NCBI GenBank assembly: GCA_044349205.1 | Contig: JBIKRJ010000001.1 | Coordinates: 1 to 49,276, forward strand | Reading direction: 5' to 3' | Source: UBA9547 sp044349205 | GTDB lineage: Bacteria; Bacteroidota; Bacteroidia; Cytophagales; UBA9547 | DNA length: 49,276 bases | In this document: piece by piece, positions 17,689 to 25,932 of the stretch | How the letters are laid out: each line of letters begins with the position of its first letter | Position numbering within the stretch: the stretch's first letter is position 1 | Notes under the pieces: generated by a model | Seen by the model: only the letters and a program-made list of their open reading frames with translations | Database searches by the model: none | Told to the model about the DNA's origin: nothing | Program-made: the position numbers and the translations under genes

Positions 17689-20433
17689 TTATCTTAAAAG
17701 TTGAATCCAGCCTTTGATTTCTTCAACTTGCTCATTTGTGTCAGATGAAAAGAATTTTACGTTTGCCGTGTAAAAGTAAACCCCTTCGGGTAAACCCGAG
17801 CCATCCCAATTCAAATAAATATCGTCGTTCTTTTCAAAAACCTTGGTTCCCCAGCGATTGAACACCTTGAATTTTACCGATTCAACAAAAAGAGGTGATG
17901 GAGGTATTGGGCGAAAAAGATCGTTGGTGCCCGACCCGTCGGGGGTAAAAACATTGGGTAGTTCATATTTTCTGCAGTTGGCCACACACACTTTATTGCT
18001 TTTTTTACTTTCGTTGCCCACATTGTCTGTTGCGGTTACCGTATAACAACCCGAAAGACTTATATTTTTAGGATGGGAGAATGTTTGGTTAGAGTTCGTG
18101 TCAATAGTTGAAAGAAATTGCATGTCTTTATCTTCAGTAGTGGCAGAAAAATATACCTTGTAAGAAACCACCTGCATACAAGGTACTGTGGTCGATTTCG
18201 ACCAATTCAACACATTTTTGTAAGGCGGTGCTTGGTTGAAACCAGCGCAATCGTATGATATTTCTTGAAGAGTGGGCGCTTGCGGAGGTATGGATGTTTT
18301 GATAGTGCCAATAGCGGTGTAGGAATTATTTAAAAGTACCACTGGATTTACTTCTATGTTGGCATAGCTACCCGAAGTGGTCACATAATATTGAAAGGTA
18401 TCGCAGGCAGAAAGGGCTTGCCCCTTGTATGTTTTGAAATCGTTGTATGAAAATAGCTTGTTGTTTTGTTTGAATCTAACTTTGGCAACAGTGTCAAAAG
18501 CTTGCTCGGTTTTTTTCTTTCGTAGTATATAGTGCAATGAATCGATGTTGTTGGACCAGGGAGTTTGTGCCGACCATGTAAGCCCAATTCCATTTTCAAT
18601 AGGTTTAGCAAAAAGTTGCACATTGCCCACTATTTCGGAAGAGTCGGTAAGGGTTACGGTACTTCCCTTTTTTCGATAAAAAAACTTGACATAGTAGGCA
18701 TTATTGGCAGGTAACTGAACATCAGCGTCAAGGAAAAAAGTGTCTATTAAGACATTTGTTTCAGGGAAATCGTGCACTAGGCTAAAGATGGTTTCTGATG
18801 TCTTCTTCTTGTAAAGCTTGTATTGGTATGGGCCTTGCATTTTGCTTGTATCAACTGGTTTTTGCCAAGCCACAGTCACTACATTTTTTTCTGGATTTTC
18901 GAATGAGACTTTTGTAATGACGGGGATAATCAAAGGCATCGAAATGCAGGTATTCGAGGATGGATAAGAAAGCGAACTCAGACCAACACCATCTTGAAAT
19001 TGGGCTGCTATGGCATAGGAATAAGTATTTCCTCGTTTGGCTGTTTTATCTACAAAACTAGTTTCGGCAATGCCCACGCTGCCTATTAGGGTGTAATTTT
19101 CGTTTGGCGGCCCTGTCAAACAATTCTTGATGCTTACCACATCGCAGCCCACTTTTCGGTATATCTGCATTTTGGTTCCTTGGTTTGGGCAAGAGTACGA
19201 ATCCCAGGAAAGTGAAATTCTGGCCGAGTCTATGTCTGTTGCTTTCAAACCAGTAGGACTCGCACCTGAAACAGTGATGAAAAAAGATTTGATGTCGGAA
19301 AGTGGGTTACTGCCACTTGCTACCAAATCGGTGGCTTTTAAAAATACCTGATAAGGTCGCTTTCGAATGTCCAAACAAGTGGGATTCCATTCAAACTTTT
19401 TCGAAAATGGAGTTTGCACCGCAAAGGCAGGCTCAAGTTTGGCCTTATTTGGCAATGCGGTCGATTCGAACAATTCCCCGTAGGAGCTAAGCGTAACAGG
19501 GTTCAAATCAGGGTCAGTTACCAAAATATTGGCATTGTATAGCTTGTTGGGCACAATGCACACATCGGCAGATACAGTAATGACGGGAGGCCTATTTCTT
19601 CCAACTTTTACCTCTATTTGCATGTCGCGAATGGTGTAGCTTATTCGTACTTTGGAACTGCCAAAAGTCCGCCATTCTTCTATGATAAAAGCCACATTGT
19701 ACAATCCCGGACTGGCCGGCGCGTTCCATACTATGTCCCCTGTTTTGGAATTTACGCTGTAAAAAGCGGGAGATAAACCGTCTTCGGTCGTTCCCGAGGC
19801 TACCAAACTAGGGTCTGCATATTCTGGGGCAAAAATTCCTTGAAAAATTTGTGGAGTGTATGGGCGGTACGAAATGCTGTCGCCGTCTATGTCATATGCC
19901 CCTGGATTGTGTACAAAACGAACATATTGTTCGGCAAGGTCTATGGGAGGCAAGGTAAGTTGTGGTGTGTGATTGTTGTTGTAGCCTTGTTCAACATTTA
20001 TTTCCATGGCGATATAAAATGCCAGATTAACCGAGGCGCCTCCACCCAGGTTGGCAATACCAGCATTTCTATTTTCGTCAAAATACCCTACAGTAAAACG
20101 CTGGTCGCCTGGATAGATGTGTTCGAAAAGATATACAAATAGATAGGTATTGTTTCCTACATCGGTCACGCTGCTGTAGGGGTTTTTGTCTGAAGAACCA
20201 TCTCCATAAGTTAAGGTGGCGCAGTTGGCTAGTCTCCTGTCACAGTCGGTTGTGTTAGTGCCCGAAGCTTCCACCTTCGACTTGTCGCAATACACGTTTA
20301 ATGTAAATGATATTTTTCTGTTGTTTGTCGATGAAACTGTTGCAAACAAGTCGGCTGCCTTTATGTGGGTGGCATAGCTTTTCAAGGATGCACACAAGAC
20401 CGCAATCGAGAAGATGTATTTCAGTGTTGGCAA
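17689..20433 (-). CDS. Large secreted protein with fibronectin III-like domains and T9SS type B C-terminal signal
   Basis: Protein of 914 residues exported by Sec (signal peptide ending near SYA-THIKAADLF) and then by the type IX system. The N-terminal half (about 25-390) is Ig/cadherin-like. Fibronectin III-like modules follow (GLKATDIDSARISLSWDS near 395, then further modules to about 820). The last about 85 residues are the gliding-motility-associated CHU_C domain, starting LPNVFTPDGSGTNDLFRP and containing FNRWGTKVFEK and GLPEGVYFY. No catalytic motif is seen, so an adhesive or surface role is plausible. No ATG is available: TTG at 20433 gives MPTLKYIFS, while ATT at 20451 would give the more typical Lys-rich MKKTTSLPTLKY. 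Confidence 0.85.
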   Translation of the reverse strand: MPTLKYIFSIAVLCASLKSYATHIKAADLFATVSSTNNRKISFTLNVYCDKSKVEASGTNTTDCDRRLANCATLTYGDGSSDKNPYSSVTDVGNNTYLFVYLFEHIYPGDQRFTVGYFDENRNAGIANLGGGASVNLAFYIAMEINVEQGYNNNHTPQLTLPPIDLAEQYVRFVHNPGAYDIDGDSISYRPYTPQIFQGIFAPEYADPSLVASGTTEDGLSPAFYSVNSKTGDIVWNAPASPGLYNVAFIIEEWRTFGSSKVRISYTIRDMQIEVKVGRNRPPVITVSADVCIVPNKLYNANILVTDPDLNPVTLSSYGELFESTALPNKAKLEPAFAVQTPFSKKFEWNPTCLDIRKRPYQVFLKATDLVASGSNPLSDIKSFFITVSGASPTGLKATDIDSARISLSWDSYSCPNQGTKMQIYRKVGCDVVSIKNCLTGPPNENYTLIGSVGIAETSFVDKTAKRGNTYSYAIAAQFQDGVGLSSLSYPSSNTCISMPLIIPVITKVSFENPEKNVVTVAWQKPVDTSKMQGPYQYKLYKKKTSETIFSLVHDFPETNVLIDTFFLDADVQLPANNAYYVKFFYRKKGSTVTLTDSSEIVGNVQLFAKPIENGIGLTWSAQTPWSNNIDSLHYILRKKKTEQAFDTVAKVRFKQNNKLFSYNDFKTYKGQALSACDTFQYYVTTSGSYANIEVNPVVLLNNSYTAIGTIKTSIPPQAPTLQEISYDCAGFNQAPPYKNVLNWSKSTTVPCMQVVSYKVYFSATTEDKDMQFLSTIDTNSNQTFSHPKNISLSGCYTVTATDNVGNESKKSNKVCVANCRKYELPNVFTPDGSGTNDLFRPIPPSPLFVESVKFKVFNRWGTKVFEKNDDIYLNWDGSGLPEGVYFYTANVKFFSSDTNEQVEEIKGWIQLLR

Positions 20434-20506
20434 AGAAGTTGTTTTTTTAATCTGCCAATTTACATTTTTATAGCATTGAAGAGCAGGGCAAACCTTGTGA
20501 GAAAGC

Positions 20507-21301
20507 CTATCTCAAAAACTTTTTTTCTTCTACCCCAATTCCAAACAAGGCAAAATCGTACTTGACTGGGTCATTGGCATCAAAAAATTTCAGGTTATCG
20601 GTAAGCTCCAAAGCACTTAGCCAGTCTGTTTGTTTTCGTGCAAGAAGCCCCAAATCGCGTGCCACCCTATCTACATGCACATCGCAAGGACAAACCAGCT
20701 GAGCAGTTTTTATATTTTTCCAAATGCCGAAATCTACTCCATTACGGTCTTTTCGTACAAACCATCTTAGCATCATGTTCAATCTCTTGCAGGCCGATTT
20801 TCTTTTGGGTGTTGGAATGTGTTTTTGAGTGCGTGCAGGAAAGTATGGCAACGAAAAAAACCGACTATGAAAATGTATCAGGTGCTTTTCGGTGTTGGTT
20901 TCCATTTCAGCACTGGGAAACAGAAATGCTTCCTCAAGACTTTGATGTTTTTGATAAAATTCTTTCAGAAAGCTTAAGAAGTACAAAGTATCGGTGTTAT
21001 TGAAAGTGCGGTGTTTGAATTGCATGAGCTTTTTTAGGTCTTTTTCTTCGTGATTTTTTACAAAATCATACGGACTGCCATCCATTAGCGCCACTAGTTC
21101 TTTGCATTTGGCTACAATTGTTTTTCGTTGCCCCCATGCCAATACGGCGGCCCAAAACCCCATTATCTCGATGTCCTGTTTTTTTGAAAAAAGGTGGGGG
21201 ATACAAATGGGGTCATCGACAATAAATTGGGGTTGGTTGAACTTTTCGTATTTCTCGTCCAAAAAATCTTTGAGATTCTGAGAAAATACTTTTTGGCTCA
21301 A
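20507..21301 (-). CDS. TIGR02757/DUF2400 family protein
   Basis: Conserved protein of 264 residues of unknown function, recognised by the DPICIPHLFSKKQDIEIMGF opening, the middle KHRTFNNTDTLYFLSFLKEF segment, and LVCPCDVHVDRVARDLGLL with the C-terminal DPVKYDFALFGIGV block. The family may resemble helix-hairpin-helix DNA glycosylases, but I cannot confirm this from sequence. The start must be TTG at 21301, overlapping the Hpt stop (TTGA); the next ATG is at codon 47 and an in-frame stop lies three codons upstream. It is the last gene of the carotenoid run. Confidence 0.8.
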   Translation of the reverse strand: MSQKVFSQNLKDFLDEKYEKFNQPQFIVDDPICIPHLFSKKQDIEIMGFWAAVLAWGQRKTIVAKCKELVALMDGSPYDFVKNHEEKDLKKLMQFKHRTFNNTDTLYFLSFLKEFYQKHQSLEEAFLFPSAEMETNTEKHLIHFHSRFFSLPYFPARTQKHIPTPKRKSACKRLNMMLRWFVRKDRNGVDFGIWKNIKTAQLVCPCDVHVDRVARDLGLLARKQTDWLSALELTDNLKFFDANDPVKYDFALFGIGVEEKKFLR

Positions 21302-21642
21302 AGCTCGTTAGTTTTTAACTGTTCGATAGTTTCCTGAACGATATGGCAAAATTGCGTTATCTGGTTTTCTAGTTCAACACTGTCTTTTTCTTTTAGGGCT
21401 TCTTGCATAATGGACTGTAGGTAAGGCTTTGCCACGTGCACACCCATCGAATCGATGGTGGGTTTTACTTTGTGTAAGTGCAGGTAAAGGTTCTTCCAGT
21501 CCTTTCTTTGGTAGTTTTCTTGAATGTCTTGCAAAATGGGCGGGGTCGTTTGGTTGAAAAGCTCGATTAGAGTTCGTTTGAACTGTATATTACCGTCTAT
21601 CAAGATGTTAAGCGGCTCTAAATTGTAATGTATATCCGACAT
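21298..21642 (-). CDS. Histidine phosphotransfer (Hpt) domain protein
   Basis: Single-domain Hpt protein of 114 residues, all helical, that relays phosphate between receiver domains in a multi-step phosphorelay in the cytosol. The phosphorylated residue should be His57 in LHLHKVKPTIDSMG, the usual HxxK(P/G) setting. No kinase or receiver is encoded next to it. It overlaps the TIGR02757 gene by four bases and follows the unknown secreted protein after 45 bases, so it rides in the carotenoid operon. Whether it regulates pigment is unknown. Confidence 0.82.
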   Translation of the reverse strand: MSDIHYNLEPLNILIDGNIQFKRTLIELFNQTTPPILQDIQENYQRKDWKNLYLHLHKVKPTIDSMGVHVAKPYLQSIMQEALKEKDSVELENQITQFCHIVQETIEQLKTNEL

Positions 21643-21687
21643 GCACTTCGTTTTTTCTTTTCTACGAGGCTGCCGTTTTAAATGTTC

Positions 21688-22191
21688 CTAACTATTCTCA
21701 ACAATTTTCCGAAGTATGGCTTGCTGTTGGCTAGAGCACCTTTTCGACTCCAACATGGCTTCGGCAATTGTTTTCATAAGGGGTGGGTATTTCTTTAGTT
21801 TGGCAAGCTCAGACACGATAACATCTCGGTCTTCCTGCAAATTTTTATTGTTTCTTAAAAATGCTGGCAAGCGATGTTCAATTGAAAAACGCAAAAAACG
21901 AAGTTCTATATCGTATGGCGTTTTTCCAATGGCTTCTTCTAGCCTGTCTTGCGATTTGTTCAAATGCGTGATTTTCTTGTAAGGGTTGTCTTCGTGTTTG
22001 GCCAAAAGGGCATCGGTAGCGCCCAAATAACCCAAATAGATGGGTGGCAAGGAAGCGTTTGAAACATTCAATTGCTGATAAAGTACTTTGGCTTTTGCCC
22101 AATTTTCCATGCTTTGCTGAAATGATATTCTTATCTCATCCAATGGAGGCAATAATTGGGTAGAGAAAAACAACAGTATGGATAGCAACAT
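21688..22191 (-). CDS. Unknown, probably secreted helical protein in carotenoid operon
   Basis: Protein of 167 residues that I do not recognise as a named family. A hydrophobic N-terminus (MLLSILLFFSTQLLPP) looks like a short signal peptide or anchor. The remainder is alpha-helical with tetratricopeptide-like spacing (WAKAKVLYQQLN, PIYLGYLGATDALLAKHEDN, RLEEAIGKTPYDIELRFLRF). The start is one base after the crtB stop, so tight co-expression with crtB is evident. Similar small proteins next to crtB occur in other Bacteroidota in my recollection, which suggests a part in pigment synthesis or membrane placement, but that is inference. Confidence 0.7.
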   Translation of the reverse strand: MLLSILLFFSTQLLPPLDEIRISFQQSMENWAKAKVLYQQLNVSNASLPPIYLGYLGATDALLAKHEDNPYKKITHLNKSQDRLEEAIGKTPYDIELRFLRFSIEHRLPAFLRNNKNLQEDRDVIVSELAKLKKYPPLMKTIAEAMLESKRCSSQQQAILRKIVENS

Positions 22192-22192
22192 G

Positions 22193-23026
22193 TTAGATAA
22201 ATCGATATTTGAACCAAGATTTTAAGAAAAGCCAAAATTTTTCTTCGTTCGGTATTCGAACCCTTGCGTTTTGAATAGTAGAAATAGGAAGTGATTGTAT
22301 CTTTTTGAACAGAGATTTGTAATAAATATAGGCCAAATACACGCCAAATCTAGCTCCTAAGGGAAGTTGAACTATTCCTTTGTAGGCTTCATCGAAATCG
22401 GATTGAATGTCGTCTTCGATTTGTTTTTTAGCTTGAATAGTGAAATGTGTAAAATTCACATTGGGAAAATAGGTGCGTCCACGCTCCTGGAAATCGCTTT
22501 TTACATCACGCAAGAAGTTTACTTTCTGAAAAGCTGCTCCAAGTTTTTGGGCAAAAGGTTTCAAATGTTGGTATTGAGCTTCGTTGCCTTCGCAAAACAC
22601 TCGTAGGCACATGAGTCCTACCACCTCTGCCGACCCATATATGTAAGTTTGATAAGAATTGGGGCTATGTTCGGTTTCGCTCAAATCTACCTCCATACTG
22701 TATAAAAAAGCCTCTATCAGCTCCTTTTCAATCTTATATTCGTTTACCACAAGTTGAAACGAATGTAGGATTGGATTTAGACTTATTCCTCTTTCGATGG
22801 CTCGGTATGTTTCGGTCGTAAATTCGTTCAATAACAAAGATTTGTCCTTGTCGTGAAAGGTATCCACAATTTCGTCGGCGTAGCGTACAAAACCGTAAAT
22901 GGCATAGATAGGCAATCTGAATTTTTTGTGCAATGACTTGATTCCCAACGAAAAAGAGGTGCTGTATAGATTGGTAACCAGTTTGCTACACTGAAGATTG
23001 GCTATGTCATACAATTGCGTGCTCAT
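22193..23026 (-). CDS. crtB: Phytoene synthase
   Basis: Joins two geranylgeranyl diphosphates head to head into phytoene, the first committed carotenoid step, at the cytoplasmic membrane. The length of 277 residues is typical. The two Asp-rich Mg-binding motifs are intact: DEIVD at 51-55 (in FVRYADEIVDTF) and DVKSD at 174-178 (FLRDVKSDFQERGRTYFP). The ATG at 23026 lies inside the end of crtI (20-base overlap), so the genes are translationally coupled. Squalene synthase is a relative, but the pairing with crtI favours phytoene. Confidence 0.94.
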   Translation of the reverse strand: MSTQLYDIANLQCSKLVTNLYSTSFSLGIKSLHKKFRLPIYAIYGFVRYADEIVDTFHDKDKSLLLNEFTTETYRAIERGISLNPILHSFQLVVNEYKIEKELIEAFLYSMEVDLSETEHSPNSYQTYIYGSAEVVGLMCLRVFCEGNEAQYQHLKPFAQKLGAAFQKVNFLRDVKSDFQERGRTYFPNVNFTHFTIQAKKQIEDDIQSDFDEAYKGIVQLPLGARFGVYLAYIYYKSLFKKIQSLPISTIQNARVRIPNEEKFWLFLKSWFKYRFI

Positions 23027-24488
23027 TCAAAATTCGTTCGGTTGCTAACTTAGAACTTATCACGACAATAGGCAAACCAGTACCTGGCACTGTCGAAGCG
23101 CCTACATAATAAAGATTGCCAAAATCTTCGTCTTTGTTCGAAGGCCTCATGTATCCTACTTGGTTCAGGCCGTGCGCCAGTCCCAAACCGCTGCCTTTGT
23201 ATAGGTTGAATTTTTCTTCCCACTCTATGGGAGTTAAAATTGTTTTAGACAAAGTGTTGGATTTTAAATCGTACCCAATCCTTTTTCCTAGGTCGGCGAT
23301 GATGGTGTCGGCAAGCTCTTCGGCATCGTTCCAATCTGGCTTGTACCTACGGTCGGGCACAGGACAAAGGATGAAGATGTTTTCACATCCTTCAGGTGCA
23401 CATCCTGTGTTGTATTTCGAACTTACATTTACGTAGTAGTAAGGTTTTTCTGGAGAAACCGAGGTTTTGAAAATTTTGCTTGAGTATTCTTTGAAATTGT
23501 TGCCCAAGAAATAATTGTGGTGGTGTAATCCATCCAACTTACCTTTCACACCCAAATAAATGGTGAAAGGCGCTAGTGTCCAATCTTTTTTGTCTAGTTT
23601 CTTTTCTGAATAATTGGATCTGTTCAACACTTTTCCTCTGAAAGCAGCAGCATCGGAGTTTACCACATACACATCGGCTGTCCAAAGTTTGCCATGTTGG
23701 TCTACAAAACCTTCCAACTTTTTGTTTTGGTTTCGTACTTCTTTTATTTCGGTGTTGAAATGAATACGTACATTTCTGGCTTCCAGCAGTTTGACTACTT
23801 CTTCCGTAATTTTGTACATGCCACCTTTTACATTCCAATAACCGTCGTGTTCCAACTCGGTGTAATTCAGCAAACTGTAAACAGCAGGTGTGTCAAAAGG
23901 AGTTGCGCCAAGAAAGAATGCGACCAAGGAGAAAATAATCTTCACTTGTTCGGACTCGAAATGGTTGCCCAATTCAGACCACATGCTGCGGAAAAGTTTG
24001 GGTGTATGTTTCAACGGAACTTTCGACATACCAAGACCATAATCTAACCAGCTGTCGAAATTTCGTTTTATGACTTTGTCCTCTGTATCGTGGAATAATG
24101 CTTTTGCTTGCGCCAAATACCCTTTAATCTTGGGCAAAAAATTAGGTTCCATTTCTTGGAACTCTTTGGCAAGCTTTATTAAATCTTTGTATATATAATA
24201 AGGTTCTTTTTTGCCTTCGAAAAAGACAGTGTACACTGGGTCTAGTTCGTTGAATCTTAAAGGGTTTTCTATTTCACAAAATTTGAATAGTTCGTCAAAC
24301 TCATAGCTCATGCTAAAAAAAGATGGACCCATGTCGAACGTGAATCCATCTTTTTGCAACTGGTTCAATCTGCCGCCAGGTTGATGGTATTTCTCTACTA
24401 TTTCTACTTCGTACCCTTTGCTTGAAAGCCGAAGAGCTGTAGCCAAGCCCCCCAAGCCGCTTCCTACTACCAGAACTTTTTTAGCCAT
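23007..24488 (-). CDS. crtI: Phytoene desaturase (CrtI type)
   Basis: FAD-dependent desaturase that turns phytoene into lycopene or a related polyene. The 493 residues begin with a dinucleotide-binding fold (VLVVGSGLGGLATALRLSSK, 4-23, followed by EKYHQPGGRL) and end with the family C-terminal FAD motif (YYVGASTVPGTGLPIVVIS). The number of desaturation steps cannot be read from sequence. No cyclase (crtY), hydroxylase (crtZ) or ketolase lies in the window, so the final pigment is open. The gene starts 18 bases after the sigma-factor gene. Confidence 0.93.
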   Translation of the reverse strand: MAKKVLVVGSGLGGLATALRLSSKGYEVEIVEKYHQPGGRLNQLQKDGFTFDMGPSFFSMSYEFDELFKFCEIENPLRFNELDPVYTVFFEGKKEPYYIYKDLIKLAKEFQEMEPNFLPKIKGYLAQAKALFHDTEDKVIKRNFDSWLDYGLGMSKVPLKHTPKLFRSMWSELGNHFESEQVKIIFSLVAFFLGATPFDTPAVYSLLNYTELEHDGYWNVKGGMYKITEEVVKLLEARNVRIHFNTEIKEVRNQNKKLEGFVDQHGKLWTADVYVVNSDAAAFRGKVLNRSNYSEKKLDKKDWTLAPFTIYLGVKGKLDGLHHHNYFLGNNFKEYSSKIFKTSVSPEKPYYYVNVSSKYNTGCAPEGCENIFILCPVPDRRYKPDWNDAEELADTIIADLGKRIGYDLKSNTLSKTILTPIEWEEKFNLYKGSGLGLAHGLNQVGYMRPSNKDEDFGNLYYVGASTVPGTGLPIVVISSKLATERILNEHAIV

Positions 24489-24506
24489 TTTGACTGTTAT
24501 AATACA

Positions 24507-25025
24507 TTAATTTAAATTCATGTTTGAATAGACCCTTAGTTTGTCTTTCAGCATTTTACGGGCAATGTGAATACGATTTTTCACAGTTCCAATTGGAATA
24601 GCCAAGTAATCGGCGATTTCATTGTACTTGTACCCGTTGAAGTACATCATAAAGGGGACTTTAAACATGTCGTTGATACTTTCAACTGCTTTGTTTATTT
24701 CCTCGCTGGCAAAGGTATTCAAAGCGTGGTTATGAATGGTAAGACTGCTTGAATTTATGTAGTGCAGGTCATCTGTAGTATCTATGAAAGTGTTTTTCCT
24801 CACCATCTTTTGGTAATTGGTAAGAAAAGTGTTTTTCATAATGGTGTACAACCAAGCTTTCAGATTGGTGCCATCGGTAAATTTGTCTCTGTTTAAGAAT
24901 GCTTTTACCATGGTGTCCTGCAATAGGTCTTTCGCATCATCCAAATCTCTTGTCAGCTTTAGCGCAAATGGTTTCAAAGATTTTGAAGCCTGATTGATAG
25001 AATAGTTGAATTCGATTGCTGTCAT
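24507..25025 (-). CDS. ECF-type RNA polymerase sigma factor heading the carotenoid operon
   Basis: Sigma-70 family protein of 172 residues. Region 2 covers about 10-80 (DLDDAKDLLQDTMVKAFLN and LKAWLYTIMKNTFLTNY) and region 4 about 115-165 (FNGYKYNEIADYLAIPIGTV, a helix-turn-helix). It has no anti-sigma gene beside it. Its place as first gene of the crtI/crtB run suggests it controls pigment synthesis, as sigma factors in other Bacteroidota pigment clusters do. The upstream region carries a dense array of inverted repeats (see separate features), so the sigma gene itself is probably the regulated point. Confidence 0.92.
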   Translation of the reverse strand: MTAIEFNYSINQASKSLKPFALKLTRDLDDAKDLLQDTMVKAFLNRDKFTDGTNLKAWLYTIMKNTFLTNYQKMVRKNTFIDTTDDLHYINSSSLTIHNHALNTFASEEINKAVESINDMFKVPFMMYFNGYKYNEIADYLAIPIGTVKNRIHIARKMLKDKLRVYSNMNLN

Positions 25026-25030
25026 GGCTA

Positions 25031-25065
25031 TTTTGTTTAATAATCAGATACAAATATTAAACAAA
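25031..25065. promoter_or_regulatory. Inverted repeat 1 upstream of sigma/crt operon (putative operator)
   Basis: TTTGTTTAAT (25032-25041) and its exact reverse complement ATTAAACAAA (25056-25065), 14-base spacer, 7 to 40 bases upstream of the sigma-factor ATG. On the minus strand a TAATATTTG, close to the -7 consensus (three instead of two spacer bases), overlaps the upstream arm, so bound protein would cover the promoter. Confidence 0.7.
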
Positions 25066-25083
25066 GATGGATTAATCACAACA

Positions 25084-25119
25084 TTTTGTTTAAAAAATTT
25101 TTAAAAAAGTTAAACAAAA
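25084..25119. promoter_or_regulatory. Inverted repeat 2 upstream of sigma/crt operon (putative operator)
   Basis: TTTTGTTTAA (25084-25093) and its exact reverse complement TTAAACAAAA (25110-25119), 16-base spacer. The half-site is the same as in repeat 1, giving four copies in alternating orientation within 90 bases. The arms lack G/C strength for a terminator, so an operator is preferred. Confidence 0.7.
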
Positions 25120-25120
25120 A

Positions 25121-25141
25121 AGTGAATATCACTAATTCACT
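25121..25141. repeat. Inverted repeat AGTGAAT / ATTCACT
   Basis: Perfect 7-bp arms (25121-25127 and 25135-25141) with a 7-base centre that itself forms AGTGA-ATA-TCACT with the left arm. It lies directly beside inverted repeat 2 and 31 bases downstream of the rfbC stop. Function unknown; a second operator type or part of an rfbC 3' end. Confidence 0.45.
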
Positions 25142-25171
25142 GCCAAGTAGTGCGCTCCTTTTGCAGGATAT

Positions 25172-25702
25172 TTACTTTACAAAATTGGGGTGTATCGCGT
25201 CTTTTTCTGATATAATGGGCTGTTGTGTTGGCCATTGTATGCCAAATAATGGGTCGTTCCAGCGAATACCTCTTTCTTTGCCAGGTGTATAAAATTGAGA
25301 CACTTGGTAAGCCACTTCCACATTGTCGACCAAAGTGATGAATCCGTGAGCAAAACCTTCGGGAACATAAAGCATTCTGTGGTTTTCTTCTGTGAGTTCT
25401 ACCGAAATGTGCTCGCAATAAGTGGGCGAGTTTTTCCTGATGTCGATGATTACATCCAAAATGCTGCCTCGGGTGCAGCGTATCAGTTTGGCTTCTTCTG
25501 CACCGTCAATTTGGAAGTGCATGCCCCGCAAAGTGTGTTTTTGTTTGGAAAGAGACATATTGCTTTGGGGCATGTGGGTACTTAGGCCATGTTTTGAAAA
25601 TTCATCGGCGCAATAAGTGCGCGCAAAAAATCCGCGTTCATCTTCTCTTTTTTGAAGATCAATTATAAAGGCTCCTTTTAGTTTCGTTTCGGTGAAAATC
25701 AT
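25172..25702 (-). CDS. rfbC: dTDP-4-dehydrorhamnose 3,5-epimerase
   Basis: Cupin enzyme that epimerises dTDP-4-keto-6-deoxyglucose at C3 and C5, third step of dTDP-L-rhamnose synthesis in the cytosol. The 176 residues are standard. Motifs are DERGFFARTY (21-30), the catalytic base His62 in LRGMHFQ, LDVIIDIRK (82-90), YVPEGFAHGF (112-121) and the Tyr132/Tyr138 segment AYQVSQFYTPGKERGIRWND. rfbA, rfbB and rfbD are not in the window. It probably supplies rhamnose or a related 6-deoxyhexose to the glycan locus downstream. It diverges from metZ; the 230-base gap holds no riboswitch I can recognise. Confidence 0.94.
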   Translation of the reverse strand: MIFTETKLKGAFIIDLQKREDERGFFARTYCADEFSKHGLSTHMPQSNMSLSKQKHTLRGMHFQIDGAEEAKLIRCTRGSILDVIIDIRKNSPTYCEHISVELTEENHRMLYVPEGFAHGFITLVDNVEVAYQVSQFYTPGKERGIRWNDPLFGIQWPTQQPIISEKDAIHPNFVK

Positions 25703-25932
25703 TTTTATGGGTTTTCAATGTTTATGAATTCCAAATTTCAGTTTTTGTGTTTGATATTTTGACAAAGCCAGCGATTTTCTTTCGTCAGCTGTATTGTTTT
25801 ACAAATTATGCTTTAGTCAAAATAATATTCTGAATTTAGTGAATAAGAAATGCATAAAGTTCTGAATGGTGCCTTTGCAAATGCACAACACAAAATATTA
25901 TGTAATTTTACGATCTTTATTTATTTGGGCAA

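Noticed and set aside
25084..25119. Inverted repeat 2 as an rfbC terminator
   Set aside because: Arms contain almost only A and T, the spacer is 16 bases, and the same half-site recurs in repeat 1 beyond any terminator position.
25703..25932. Possible SAM-type riboswitch in the leader of metZ
   Set aside because: I found no conserved core of the SAM riboswitch classes and no stable hairpin; the region is plain AT-rich intergenic DNA.
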